The notes under the pieces are model-generated. The model ran no database searches. It was not told the origin of the DNA and was given only the letters and a program-made list of their open reading frames with translations. This document shows, in pieces, positions 26,001-34,589 of a DNA stretch of 64,000 bases; position 1 is the stretch's first letter, and the number at the start of each line of letters is the position of its first letter. Source of the DNA: Corticium candelabrum. Lineage: Eukaryota; Porifera; Homoscleromorpha; Homosclerophorida; Plakinidae. Where the stretch lies: the NCBI RefSeq assembly GCF_963422355.1, contig NC_085094.1, forward strand, positions 338,001 through 402,000, in the 5' to 3' direction. Both the position numbers and the translations under genes were made by a program.

Positions 26001-29000
26001 GTAACTGTCTCTTTTCCATTCTTAGCACTAGACATGCCAAAGTCTCACACGTTCCCAAACAGATTTTGCGTAGGAGGGTCTTACTAGTGCATGTATGGTG
26101 ATCGAAACTGTGTCACCTGTCACCAAACCAGCATTGACTGCCGCAGTGCATTTGATATGCTAATGTTACTGCAGTACTAGTACTTACTGATATTTCTGCT
26201 CTTCCAGTCACTTCAAGTTGAAAGGACCCAAACCTCTCAGCCCTCCAGCTCTGATGCCCTGTTAAAGGTGTTTTTGAAGTTTAGTGGTTTTTTCAATTGC
26301 AGTGACTCTAATACAATATTAAAGCTAACTCTCAGCTGAGCGTCAACGTCAAAGACACCACCTTGACGCAGGCGGCATCCTTTGATGTTGACAGTAATGC
26401 TGATGCGGGAATAGGATTCATTTCTATTCCAGCGTCAACGTCAGTGTCAGTGTCAATATTGTCAACCAGGCTTTAACTGCTCAAAGTGGTACATGAAAGA
26501 AAGTTTTCACTCTCAAACTAGACACTGTTCTGGATTGAGCATAAGTGTTTCATTTGCATGTTTACTAAATCTACAAGTAGCTATTGACATTACTTGAAGA
26601 CAGAATAAAACTCTGGGTACCATAAATGTTCTAATAAGCACTAGGATTAAATCAAACAAATTTATAAGTTGAGCCATTTGTGCCAGTTTAAGCACTTTGG
26701 TGGCTATTCAGGCAGGGGCACTTATTGACTTAAATGGAGGGTGTCTTTAGTTAAGATGACAGTAATAATAATAAATTGACTCCACACACAATCATTGCTG
26801 CTTCCAAACCAATTGAGCCTGAGTACCACATCTCAACACATCAAAAAAGCCAACTCAGCTAGTCTTTGCAAAGTTACTTAACAACAGTGCAGACGGTGAA
26901 GAACAAGAAGAGGTTCTTATTTTGGCATAGGTGATTAATTAAGTCTAATATTCTGTTTGTCAAGTTGTATTCTATTCAATTTACCATCCTGAGGTGTCAT
27001 TATGGACAAATACATATTTGGACATTTACGGTACATCTCATACTCTGTCATAATATTGTAAACTAGTTTTCGATCATCTCCAAATGCTTACTCAAGCAGG
27101 CACAGGATAGTGCAAATGAGGTTTATTTTTGTGCTTTAGAAACATTTGTGACACTGTTCATGAGGCAGGAGGTCAGGTGTACATTGATGGTGCGAATATG
27201 AATGCTCAAGTTGGACTTTGTCGTCCTGGTGATTATGGTGGCGATGTTTCTCATCTAAATCTACACAAGACATTTTGTATCCCACATGGTGGAGGAGGAC
27301 CTGGCATGGGACCAATTGGAGTGTGAGAATTGGTTGAGTATAACTGCAGGTTTGTATTGTCTTACCAGAGTTTGTTAGGAGGAAGCATCTTATTCCCTAT
27401 TTACCTTCACATCCCATTATCAAAATGCCACTTCTCAATGGTGTTCATGACACAAAAAGTTCAGGACCAATTTCAGCGTCACATTTTGGATCTGCTTCTA
27501 TATTGCCAATCTCTTGGGCCTACATTAAACTTATGGGTGCTGTAGGACTTCGAAGAGCAACACAGGTATTGATTTGTAGATTGCCACAGTAGAGCTTTGA
27601 TTGTTATACATTTCAGCAGAATGGTTTTGAAAGTAATTAGCTGCATATTAGTTGTTTGGGGCTGTGTATTACGGGCAAAAAATTTGGTTTTTATGGAGAA
27701 GTTCAAGTAGCTAGTTGTATACCCCAATCAAGATTGTACTGTACTAAGTAAAGTTTTGTTGGTGTTGTAGCATTGTAACTATTTTAGATTGCTATTCTTA
27801 ATGCCAATTACATGGCTGCTCGTCTTAGACAACATTACGATATCCTCTACACAGGCTCAAATGGTACACACTATTAGTTCTTTGAGTTTCATTGTTTCAA
27901 TTTTTAATACCGTTACACCTTACTATAGGTTTTGTAGCACATGAATTTATTATTGACACAAGACCGTTCCAAAACATGGTACAAGCTAAGATCACAGCTA
28001 CGGACATTGCAAAACGACTACAAGACTATGGTATTGCGATTGGCTGTTTGTTTCTTGCTTTTTGTCAAGTGTTGCATAACACGTCCAGCTAGCTATTAAT
28101 TGATTGTGATGCAGGTTTTCATGCACCAACAATTTCATTTCCAGTGACAGGAACAGTGATGATAGAGCCAACAGAAAGTGAGAGCAAAGATGAAATGGAT
28201 CGATTTTGTGATGCTCTGATTAGTGAGTAAAGAACTTGATTCACTGGTATTGGTACTTGAATGGAACTAATGTTCTTACATATTGTAGACATACGAAAAG
28301 AAATAGATGAGATTGAGAGCGGAGTTGCAGATGCAAAGAATAATGTGTTAAAGGTACTGTCAATGTAGCTTTAAATTATTAATTATGATGAAAGACACAC
28401 AGTAGAGTGCTACTATTGGTACAGGTTGCGATCATAGGGTCTGTGTAATGCTATTACTACAGGTGGCTGTCATTACATTCTAGCATCTAGATATCTGTAA
28501 CTATCAAGGGAAGATTGAAAAGTTGCCTCTATTGTCAGCTTTATTTTATGCTAGAAGTCACTGATTGTTGTCTGTACCATGACTTTGATTTTGTGATTTG
28601 ATTTTACAACACTGATTTTGTTGCCACATACAGACCACCTGGATTGATGACCTGTCAGATAACCAGTGTCTAACCCTAACTCATTTTTTCTCTAATTTAT
28701 GATGATGTGGATACTGAACTTAACTCAATGTCAATGCAGTACACATAACTAAATTTGAAATTGGTCATGAAAATTGTTTGGTTCTAAATTTAGAATTCAC
28801 TACCATAGTCTTGTCGACTTGCAATTGAGAGCATTTACAAAATTGAAATGTTGTGATTGTTTTATTATCTGTATTGTACTTTTGTGAGGAATAACATTTA
28901 GGTCATTTTTGTCCAAACTTCCGGGTGCTATTTGACAAGAAGTGATATTCAGCATCCTGCTGTTCTATTGGCACTTGAAAAAATGATTATGTTGGTCATT

Positions 29001-30393
29001 ACTAAACAGGAATGGATAATTGGGTTACTACATGTACTTGTAGATTGTGTATATTAGTGTTGTGTGATATATAGTTTACTGGCATATCGATTATCATTGT
29101 AAATATTATCACGATTCAATAGTATCAATCACGATAATTTTAATAAAATAATTTCAAACGTAGAAAAACCAGTTTTTTTCTCATTTTCGGGAAGAAGTCT
29201 GTTGAGTGGCTTGAGTGACTGAGATACATCTGATGGTCAAGTAACAATTGCTTCATCTACCATTCTATCTTTCTTCACGTGATGTGTGACCACAGATCGC
29301 GATGTTTGTGGATGATTGACTTGTGACAGGATAGCTGTGCAGAGTTCTGGGATCTATTGATATAGCTAAGTGTGCCTATTGGTATCACAGAATGGAGTTT
29401 TCTGTCGATATATCGCATACCACAGATTGCGGTGTTTATGGATGATTGACTTGTGAAAGTATGGCTGGGCAGAATTCTGGGATCTATCGATATAGCTGAG
29501 TGTGCCTATTGGTGTCACAGAATTGAGTTGTCTATCGATAAATTGCATTATCGATATTATCGTACAACACCACTGTATTGCAGTGTTGTTGCTTTAATTA
29601 TGTAGATGCTTATGACTACCATTGTACTGTAGATTTAATTAAGCAACAGTATTATTTTCAGACAGCAAATTTTTGCTTTGTTTCCATGAGCATTTTGTCC
29701 TTTCTATTTTAGCTAACTGTATAGTGATTAATTGCTTGGGACTGGTGGACTTCAACTGCGTTTTGCAGAATTGATAAACAAACAGGCCAACATGTTTTGC
29801 AGAACTGGTAAACAAATAGGCCAAGCAGCAAAGAAGTTGACAATGCACAATCTGACACAGCTTGCTTGCATATGTCAGCTGGTTACCATACCTGTAGTTA
29901 GTACCACTGAGCCCTCTCATTTTCTAATAAATTGTTGTGCTAAGCCGAGCGGGTTGGACTGTGTAACATTTTATATGGAGCAGGATAAGTTCTTTTGGTA
30001 AATTCTTGAATAGCCAGTTTTTTCCAATTGTAGACTTTCAGTCGGGATGTTTTTCTTGTTTTGAAAATTTTGTTGTATTCGGCTGTCTTTCATGTGTTTG
30101 TTACTGTGTAGGTTAATTTCTACTTATTTTGTACAGAATGCACCTCATCCACAATCTGTTGTGGTCAGTTCTGATTGGCCATATCCGTACAGCAGGGAAA
30201 AGGCAGCATTTCCACTTGTGAGATTATACTCAGTGTCAATGTAAGAAGTGAGTAAGTGAATTCTGTTGTGTAGCCTTGGATAGTGCCGACAGGAAAGATA
30301 TGGCCAACAGTTGGAAGAGTGGATGACACATTTGGAGACTTGAATTTTTTCTGCGTGTGTCCACCAGTGGAATCATATCAAGATGCTGCTTAG
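7731..30393 (+). CDS. GLDC: Glycine dehydrogenase (decarboxylating), P-protein; 18 exons, 5' end outside window
   Basis: The P-protein is the mitochondrial PLP enzyme of the glycine cleavage system: it decarboxylates glycine and passes the aminomethyl group to lipoyl H-protein. Exons: 7731-7878, 7917-8043, 8108-8192, 8246-8342, 8407-8512, 11754-11809, 23431-23598, 23677-24044, 24106-24181, 24240-24448, 27140-27322, 27379-27565, 27788-27863, 27929-28030, 28115-28222, 28289-28353, 30137-30217, 30274-30393. All joins are GT/AG and phases agree throughout, giving about 786 residues. Animal P-proteins have about 1000, so roughly 250 N-terminal residues (targeting peptide included) are missing and probably lie left of the window. 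No stop or frameshift is seen. The lysine in [18 protein letters not shown] is present. The gene seems functional despite introns full of transposons. Confidence 0.95.
8572..8673. repeat. Small inverted repeat
   Basis: GTTATCAAGATAAATTACC on the left pairs with a right arm reading GTTCTCAAGATAAATTACC in reverse complement. The whole is about 100 bp and lies just inside the intron after GLDC exon 8407-8512. Probably a short MITE. Confidence 0.6.
9572..10720 (-). pseudogene. Reverse transcriptase fragment with YLDD box
   Basis: On the minus strand, the region 10700-10440 reads [17 protein letters not shown] and ends in [11 protein letters not shown]. Further on come a [15 protein letters not shown] block (about 10290) and an [14 protein letters not shown] block in broken frames near 9950. 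The open piece 9898-9572 has [16 protein letters not shown]. This order is that of a family of LINE-like reverse transcriptases with a YLDD catalytic box. Several stops and shifts make it a relic. No endonuclease was recognised and I cannot name the clade. It lies in a GLDC intron, antisense to the gene. Confidence 0.6.
10862..11600. mobile_element. MITE with CACTGCAGAGTGGAATATAA-type ends
   Basis: The left end (gcagtgcagagtggaatata) and the reverse complement of the right end (cactgcagagtggaatataa) form inverted repeats of about 20-25 bp. They enclose about 740 bp of non-coding AT-rich DNA. It lies in the 3.2-kb GLDC intron. Target-site duplication was not resolved. Confidence 0.55.
11754..11809 (+). 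CDS. GLDC: GLDC exon 6 of the window
   Basis: A 56-bp exon between AG and GT reads [18 protein letters not shown]. This matches the P-protein segment that links the two halves (DLFFDTLK in relatives). It sits alone between a 3.2-kb and an 11.6-kb intron, yet its phase fits both neighbours exactly. It is easily missed by gene finders because of its length. Confidence 0.88.
12081..12605 (-). pseudogene. copia RNase H domain
   Basis: The 174-codon open frame reads [53 protein letters not shown], a [10 protein letters not shown] block and [19 protein letters not shown]. These are the standard RNase H landmarks of copia elements: D of SDAD, E of SEAEY, D of EDNQ. It ends just before the purine tract and LTR. 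The domain itself is open, but the element as a whole is broken upstream. Confidence 0.9.
12606..13640 (-). pseudogene. copia reverse transcriptase, degenerate
   Basis: Minus-strand frames show scattered pieces of a copia RT. The clearest is [20 protein letters not shown] followed by [20 protein letters not shown] near 13210-13090. Frame changes and stops occur throughout. The catalytic YVDD-type box expected near 12980 is not readable as an intact motif. Confidence 0.6.
13990..14720 (-). pseudogene. copia integrase, interrupted by a MITE
   Basis: The right part reads [17 protein letters not shown] text and an [13 protein letters not shown] block in broken frames (14700-14560). The open frame 14568-13990 has [49 protein letters not shown] and an [19 protein letters not shown] block. 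These are catalytic-core and downstream motifs of copia integrase. The canonical D of the central DNG motif and the E of the VAER motif are changed here (GNGG, VAKR), so it is inactive. A 29-bp tandem duplication lies at about 14568-14628. The MITE at 14349-14535 splits the domain but leaves the frame open. Confidence 0.8.
14349..14535. mobile_element. TTAA-flanked MITE, copy 1 (inside copia integrase)
   Basis: The unit is bounded by TTAA at 14349-14352 and 14532-14535. The left end (GCCCAGTTCACAGTACGACG) and right end (reverse complement GCCCGATTCACAGTAGTGAC) are inverted repeats. Inside are many GACGCT/GACGTT-type subterminal repeats and a palindrome GGAATAGAAATGAATTCTAT. A second, reverse-oriented copy is at 26319-26476. 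TTAA ends suggest piggyBac-type mobilisation (a TA target is also possible). Confidence 0.8.
14950..15485 (-). pseudogene. copia gag fragment
   Basis: Minus-strand frames give [20 protein letters not shown], an HFERDSLTNKL block, then [20 protein letters not shown] and [15 protein letters not shown]. This is the usual gag core of copia elements. Stops and shifts are present. It precedes the integrase as expected. Confidence 0.7.
15612..15860. repeat. 21-bp minisatellite, about ten degenerate units
   Basis: The plus strand repeats a unit like AATTTGAAWTGACNNTGWNNG every 21 bases. Read on the minus strand, an open frame crosses it with a 7-residue period ([35 protein letters not shown] and so on). 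It lies between the copia gag and another gag-like piece. Confidence 0.75.
15870..16690 (-). pseudogene. gag-like fragment of an LTR retroelement
   Basis: Minus-strand frames include [20 protein letters not shown], later [12 protein letters not shown] and [20 protein letters not shown]. The last two resemble the capsid-proximal part of Ty3/gypsy-type gag (a VR..FI.GL..... L..... LDKAV..A pattern). Several stops occur. It is not the copia gag, which lies lower at 14950-15485. The assignment is tentative. Confidence 0.4.
16890..17110 (-). repeat. Dispersed repeat family X, copy 1
   Basis: The reverse complement of this stretch aligns with 19437-19650. Shared text includes aggcagttgaaatttggtgg, agatctgat, agagatat and ggagaagtcc. 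The two copies also share an open frame with the residues [20 protein letters not shown] here and [20 protein letters not shown] there. No known domain was recognised. Confidence 0.65.
17540..17630 (-). repeat. Dispersed repeat family X, copy 2 (short)
   Basis: A shorter minus-strand relative of 19437-19560, with aggaatcgggagtttaaatt and cgatgaagatctgat on the reverse strand. Only the first part of the family unit is present. Confidence 0.5.
17643..17885. mobile_element. MITE with GGTTATTTCTGC ends
   Basis: The left end (taccgtataactggttattt, then ctgcag) and the reverse complement of the right end (tacagtgttaaccggttatt, then tctgca) are inverted repeats of about 30-45 bp. The 240-bp element has no ORF. 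Confidence 0.65.
18263..18339 (+). repeat. Direct repeat flanking the pogo-like element, left copy
   Basis: Starts acagttctgttggacgtcat and matches 19246-19319 (acagtccagttggatgtcgt) over about 75 bases at roughly 75 percent. The right copy lies beyond the other end of the pogo-like element. Confidence 0.6.
18341..18416. repeat. (AT)n microsatellite
   Basis: About 38 uninterrupted TA units. It ends right at the left terminus of the pogo-like element, which inserts into TA. Confidence 0.98.
18419..19205 (+). mobile_element. pogo/Tigger-like DNA transposon, shortened, dead
   Basis: The ends accgtactgacgctattaat (18419) and, in reverse complement, accgtactgaagcgattaat (19205) are inverted repeats of about 25 bp next to TA-rich DNA. 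Inside, from ATG 18577, the frame reads [20 protein letters not shown], a stop within IIDRK*VRDW, then ERRNFA. After a one-base shift it reads [35 protein letters not shown] and RREMNESQ. This is the Psq-type plus CENP-B-type helix-turn-helix pair of pogo transposases and their domesticated relatives. The DDE domain is missing. Confidence 0.75.
19246..19319 (+). repeat. Direct repeat flanking the pogo-like element, right copy
   Basis: Partner of 18263-18339; see there. Whether the duplication predates the pogo insertion is not clear. Confidence 0.6.
19437..19692 (+). repeat. Dispersed repeat family X, copy 3, with (CAGA)n tail
   Basis: The longest copy of the family also seen at 16890-17110 and 17540-17630. 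It ends in a tetranucleotide run CAGACAGACAGACAGA at 19673-19688. A tail of simple repeats is typical of elements copied by LINE machinery, so this may be the 3' end of a LINE or SINE. (TGTC)n runs after AATAAA-like text also occur at about 36645-36685, 38240-38275 and 44640-44702. Confidence 0.6.
19693..20992. other. Intronic, no feature recognised
   Basis: Part of the 11.6-kb GLDC intron. No coding similarity seen on either strand. A tcatttttcgaatgactgct/tcttttgtcaaatgactgct near-repeat at about 20429 and 20511 suggests a short local duplication. Confidence 0.4.
20993..21347. mobile_element. MITE with GAGCGTGTTCACAC ends
   Basis: The left end gagcgtgttcacaccgagcc and the reverse complement of the right end (ggagcgtgttcacactgaca) are inverted. 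The inner parts both carry CTAATCATGATTAG-like repeats. It is 355 bp long, non-coding, in the GLDC intron. CAA on both sides may be a 3-bp target duplication. Confidence 0.75.
21348..22651. other. Intronic, no feature recognised
   Basis: Rest of the large GLDC intron. Open frames here are short and show no similarity I recognise. Confidence 0.4.
22652..23001. mobile_element. Foldback element, about 120-bp arms
   Basis: The left arm (ctttctagcagaattcctca at 22653) and the reverse complement of the right arm (ctttcaagcagaattcctca at 23000) stay highly similar for about 110-130 bases. Shared text includes the tactacggctt, agagaacgtgctttt and gtttatccttgttct blocks. The loop is about 100 bp. No ORF. 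It sits directly beside an (AT)n run. Confidence 0.85.
23005..23054. repeat. (AT)n microsatellite
   Basis: About 25 AT units at the right end of the foldback element. Confidence 0.97.
23431..24448 (+). CDS. GLDC: GLDC exons 7-10 of the window
   Basis: Exons 23431-23598, 23677-24044, 24106-24181 and 24240-24448 carry the start of the C-terminal, catalytic half. They include IGVSLDEMV, a [20 protein letters not shown] block, [44 protein letters not shown], and [20 protein letters not shown] followed by [14 protein letters not shown]. Introns between them are 58-78 bp. The codon for Ser in QPNSGAQGEY is split by an intron. Conservation is high and there is no lesion. Confidence 0.95.
24449..27139. 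other. GLDC intron with little recognisable content
   Basis: Apart from the MITE at 26319-26476 I see no genes. A short CACACGCGCG-type run lies near 25775. Confidence 0.4.
26319..26476. mobile_element. TTAA-flanked MITE, copy 2
   Basis: Reverse-oriented relative of 14349-14535, with TTAA at 26319-26322 and 26473-26476. Shared inner blocks are ctcagctgagcgtcaacgtc, gcaggcggcatcctttgatg and cattcctattc-type palindromic text. It is shorter than copy 1 and lies in the GLDC intron before exon 27140. Confidence 0.8.
27140..28353 (+). CDS. GLDC: GLDC exons 11-16 of the window
   Basis: Six exons (27140-27322, 27379-27565, 27788-27863, 27929-28030, 28115-28222, 28289-28353) include the cofactor site. 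[20 protein letters not shown] precedes [20 protein letters not shown], whose Lys codon at 27267-27269 should form the Schiff base with PLP. Then follow [59 protein letters not shown] and [20 protein letters not shown]. The preceding intron is 2.7 kb and contains a MITE (26319-26476). Confidence 0.95.
29055..29575. mobile_element. MITE with GTGTTGT ends and an internal tandem duplication
   Basis: Left end tagtgttgtgtgatatatag and reverse complement of the right end (cagtggtgttgtacgataat) are inverted, both rich in TATCGAT motifs. Inside, a unit of about 128 bp is duplicated in tandem (29293-29420 and 29421-29547), with cacagat(c/t)gc(g)tgtt(t)(a/g)tggatgattg starts. It lies in the last large GLDC intron. 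Confidence 0.7.
30137..30393 (+). CDS. GLDC: GLDC last two exons and stop
   Basis: Exons 30137-30217 and 30274-30393 give the C-terminus: [15 protein letters not shown], then [28 protein letters not shown] and stop TAG at 30391-30393. The length and position of the stop agree with other animal P-proteins. A 1.8-kb intron holding a MITE precedes these exons. No canonical AATAAA was noticed close downstream. Confidence 0.93.
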
Positions 30394-30839
30394 CATATTG
30401 TGCTACCAATTTTAGGAACTTTTTTGCCAAAAGTTAACAAATGATGTATTGGTGTTCCCTATTGCATTGTTGTGATAGGACCGACTTGTGTTCTTTCATG
30501 TTGATTTAGTGACTTTGCTTCTTTGTGATTGATTTAGTGACTCCAAATGCCTATATGTCATAAAGTATGGTGTCCTGCAACCCTAGGAATCAGTGTGTAG
30601 CATAGTATACAATTGAATTAGCTACTTCAATTTTGCTATTGCATGTGACGGCCTTTCTTTCTGCTGTAATGTCTATCTTGAGAGAGTGTTACCTATTCAT
30701 TACCCAAGGCACTAGGGCAGCCCGGTCACGTGACCAACTCGACAAGTCGCTCCGTCTACCGATAACATGTGACCAAATATAGAACAAATCTTTAAGGTTA
30801 TTTGAGATTTATTTGAAGACAACTCGTCAATCGAGAGAG

Positions 30840-31309
30840 AACACCCCAGATGAGGTCAAAACGTCGTTATTGTTGCACGCTATCGGCTCAGATGGCCAGT
30901 AGGTGTACGACACATTTTCTTTCGTCGAGGGAGAGGAACGCGAGAAGTACGCCGTTGTGTTGAAGAAATTTGAGCAATTCTACATCCTAAAAACAACGTC
31001 ACCTGCGAACGCTACCTTTTCTTCACACGAGTGCAGGAACCGGGAGAAAAAGTAGATCATTTCGTCACTGCCTTGCGTAGTCTGGCGCAGACATGCGACT
31101 TCCAGGATATCAAAGACTCACTTATCCGGGACCGCATTATCTTGGGTGTCGCGGATCAGCGTCTCACCAAACGCCTGTTGGCGGCAGGAGATCCGGATTT
31201 GACAAAAGCTTTAGAGATCTGTCGATCGGAAGAGGTGGCGACAGCGCAGCGTCAAAGGATGGTGGCTGATTCTCAGCGAAGTGTCAAATGTAGCCACAGT
31301 TCATCATGA
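30840..31309 (+). pseudogene. gypsy 1 gag
   Basis: Broken frames give TPDEVKTSLLLHAIGSDGQ, a FVEGEEREKYAVVLKKFEQF block, then an open piece from 31031: GEKVDHFVTALRSLAQTCDF, IKDSLIRDRIILGVADQRL and KALEICRSEEVA. These are standard capsid-region motifs of invertebrate gypsy gag. At least two shifts break the frame. Confidence 0.8.
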
Positions 31310-32065
31310 AGTTGTTGATGAGGATGAGGATTCCAAAGAGGTACAAGTAGATGCTCTTCGACAACATTCCTCTAGGGGTTCGATGATCAAGGATTGCATG
31401 CGTTGTGGGGGACGGATCCGCCACGGAAGTACCCAGCTTGGGGCAAACGATGCCAGAAATGCAATGGGCTTAACCATTGGAAGTCAACGTGCCGGACGAA
31501 AAGGGTGAACGTAGTCCGGATGGCGTCAGATAGAGTCTCTCAAGAAAAAGATACGCTTTCGCCAAGAGATGAAGAGGCATTATCCACTCACTCTACGACA
31601 ACGCTAGGTCCAGTCTATAACTTGGGCATGATCGGAGCCATTAAAACATCGGGAAAGGCTTGGCGGATTCCGTTACTGACCAACGGCAAGATGGTTTCAT
31701 ACAAGGTAGATACCGGCGCCGAGGGTAGCCTTTGTCCGGAGCAGTTTACAACAGGTTGCACCAGAAGTCTGAATTGCGCCCATCCGCTGCGAAACTATTG
31801 CCGTATGGATCCACAACAGCACTGTCTGTGAATGGGCAGTGCGTGTGTAATGTTATACAAGAAGACGGACGTGCTCGTTATCTACGCTTCCTGGTGGTGC
31901 CTTTTCAAGAGGAGCCGTTGTTGGGTCTTGGTGCTTGTGAGCATTTGGAATTGGTTAATTCAGTTGCAGCGGTTTGTGAGGAGAGTAGGTCTGAGGAACC
32001 GCTCCTAGAAGGAGCAAATGTTCGCGATTCGGATAAAATACAATCAGACCCGTTGCAAAGCAGTT
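31310..32065 (+). pseudogene. gypsy 1 zinc knuckle and aspartic protease
   Basis: A CQKCNGLNHWKSTC knuckle (CX2CX4HX4C) near 31452 is followed by SYKVDTGAEGSLCPEQF near 31700, which contains the DTGA active-site loop of a retropepsin. A second frame carries the remainder (LRFLVVPFQEEPLLGLGACE), resembling the LLG motif near the protease end. One frameshift separates the two halves. Confidence 0.8.
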
Positions 32066-32890
32066 CGGAGACGTGTTTGAGGGACTGGGTTGTTTGCAGT
32101 CATGTCCCTATACCATTTGTCTCAAGGATGACGCCCGCCCACATGCGATTGCTACACCTCGTCGGGTACCACTACCTTATCATGAGAAAGTAAAGAAGGA
32201 GTTGGACAGGATGCTCTCGTTAGGAGTCATTGAAGAATCTACAGGCCCAACGGACTGGGTCAGCCCCATGGTGGTTGTTCCGGAAAAGATGGATCAATAC
32301 GTATCTGTGTGGACTATACAAGTTTGAATCAGTCCTTGAAAAGAGAGCGATATGAGCTGCCCACTGAAGATGAGCTGTTTGCTAAAGTACGGGGTGCAAA
32401 ATATTTCTCCACATTAGATGCTTCCTCTGGGTTTTGGCAAGTTCCCCTGGCAGAGACAAGTTCTCATCTAACGACGTTCATGACACCACATGGTCGTTAT
32501 CGCTTTACTCGGCTTCCCTTCGGACTCAATTCGGGCCCGGAGGTATTTCATCGGGCTATGTCTACAGTTTTAAAAGGCATTGAAGGTGCTGAGTGTTATA
32601 TCGATGATGTGCTCATATGGGCGGATAGACAAGAGGTTCATGATGTAAGGTTAAACCAAGTTTTGGAAAGATGTCGTGAGAGTGGAATTCGTCTGAACGC
32701 ATCTAAGTGTCAGTTCAGGTGTTTACAAGTCAAATACTTTGGTCATTGTCTCTCTGCAGCGGGAATACATCCTGATAGAAGTCGACTGCAGGCTATGCTG
32801 CCTATGGAAGCTTCAAAGACACGAGGAGAATTACGACATTTCAACGGTATGGTGGCATATTTGGAAAAAATCTCTTCCGTGTCACTCACA
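32066..32890 (+). pseudogene. gypsy 1 reverse transcriptase
   Basis: It opens with DDARPHAIATPRRVPLPYHE and GVIEESTGPTDWVSPMVVVP. After a shift at about 32300 it continues with FSTLDASSGFWQVPLAE, FTRLPFGLNSGPEVFHRAM, the catalytic box ECYIDDVLIWA near 32600 and GHCLSAAGIHPDR. The YIDD box is intact. It is more complete than the other gypsy RTs of the window. Confidence 0.92.
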
Positions 32891-33419
32891 AGTAACAGGG
32901 CCACTGCGGGAATTGCTCAAGGAAGGCACTTATTGGATGTGGAGACCTGCTCAACAGAAAGCATTCCATGAACTTAAGCGATTGCTGACAAAGGCGCCTG
33001 TATTGGCATATTATGATCCGGATGCTGTCACCATCGCCTCCGCTGACGCTTCCTCGTACGAAATGGGAGCGGTGCTTCTTCAAGTGCAACCAGACGGAAG
33101 GCGGGCGGCCATTACTTATGCTTCCCGAGCCTTACCAGAAAGTGAAATGCGCTACGCGCAAATAGAAAAGGAGGCATTGGCCATGACATGGGGATGCGAG
33201 CACTTTGGACAGTATCTGTTAGGAATGACGGAGCCTTTCTTAGTAGAGGCCGATCACAAACCGTTAGTGAGTATCATGAATGTGCAGGATGTCAGCCAGT
33301 GTCCTCCCAGGCTGCAAAGGCTAGAATTGTGGCTAGCACCCTTTTCCTTTCGGGTAGAATACGTTTCAGGAAAGGCAACTCCGGTAGCTGATGCTCTGTC
33401 ACGAGCCCTTATTGGCTGA
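32891..33419 (+). pseudogene. gypsy 1 RNase H
   Basis: After another shift the frame gives AFHELKRLLTKAPVLAYYDP, IASADASSYEMGAVL, AITYASRALPESEMRYAQIE, EALAMTWGCEHFGQYL and a VADALSR end. The D of ADASSYEMGAVL and the E of QIEKEALA are the usual RNase H catalytic positions of gypsy elements. TAA/TGA ends the frame at about 33419. Confidence 0.9.
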
Positions 33420-33430
33420 GGCAACATGAT

Positions 33431-34589
33431 TTGGTGGACGACATTGAAGCTTACATCAACATTGTGACGGTTGCAGGCTTGTCGGTTTCAGACATATTAT
33501 TTGGGGAGTTTCGTGCTGCAACGCAGGAAGATCAGCAGTTGTCCGTGGTACTCTCGTATCTGCAGTCGTCTTGGCCAAAGGAGCGGCACAACGTTGGACA
33601 GGAAGCTCGTCCTTTTTGGGATATTCGCCACACGCTTAGCTGTGTCGATGGCATCATTCTACGAGGTGAACAAATTGTGGTTCCTAGCCCTCTTCGTCGA
33701 GCTGAAGTCAAGAGCCCACGATTACGTGGTGGCCTGGATTGGCAAAGATTTAGAAGTCGCCGTGCTCCGCTGTGACTCATGTGCTCGTTTTAGGCACCAA
33801 CAACGTCGGGAACCATTGCAGTCTACTCCGATGCCTAAGCACCCCTGGCAACAAGTCGGCTCGGATTTATTCAAGATGGACGGGAAAAATTATATTCTGA
33901 TAGTGGATTATTATTCTCGATTCCCTGAACTGCGTCCTCTGTTGAATTTACGTGCCAACGATGTCATCACGGCGTGCCAGGAAATATTTGCGTTTCATGG
34001 TAAACCGGAACTGTTCGTTAGCGATAATGGTCCTCAGTATGCCAACATTTCATTTACGAAATTCGCATCTCAGTACGGATTCGAACATGCGACATCTTCA
34101 CCGCAGTATCCTCAAGGTAACGGGTTGGCCGAGCGCACTGTTCAGACCATCAAGGGTCTGCTACAAAAATCTAAGTACTCTGACAGTGATTTTCAGCTGG
34201 CCTTATTGGCGTATCGCTCCACTCCTCACGAGACCACCGGAGTTTCACCAGCTCATCTGTTGATGGGGAGACGCCTGCGCACAAGACTGACCGCGTTGTC
34301 TTCAAAGCTAAGACCCGTTTTAGTGGATGAGGGTCGTGTGGAAGAAGTCGACGCGGCGAACAAGCTCAAGCAGGCAACGCGTTACAACCGACGCAATGGA
34401 GTTAAAGCGTTGGATGCCTTAGAGCCAGGCGACTCGGTATTAGTGTGGGATCTACAAACGCGCACATGGCGGATTCCAAGAACCTTGGTGAAGCGTCTGA
34501 GTGAACGATCATACTGTGCGCCTCAACAGTGGCCGACAGTATCATCGGAATCGTTTTCAAATTCAAGGAAGACCTGTAGGCGTAAATGA
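33431..34589 (+). pseudogene. gypsy 1 integrase
   Basis: The frame contains an RCDSCARFRHQQ zinc-binding end, then PWQQVGSDLFKMDGKNYILI, VDYYSRFPE, FVSDNGPQYANISFTKFA and PQYPQGNGLAERTVQTIK, followed by YRSTPHETTGVSPAHLLMGR. D (DLF), D (SDNGPQY) and E (AERTV) give the D,D-35-E core. The N-terminal part is in another frame. The C-terminal part continues to about 34750. Confidence 0.92.
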
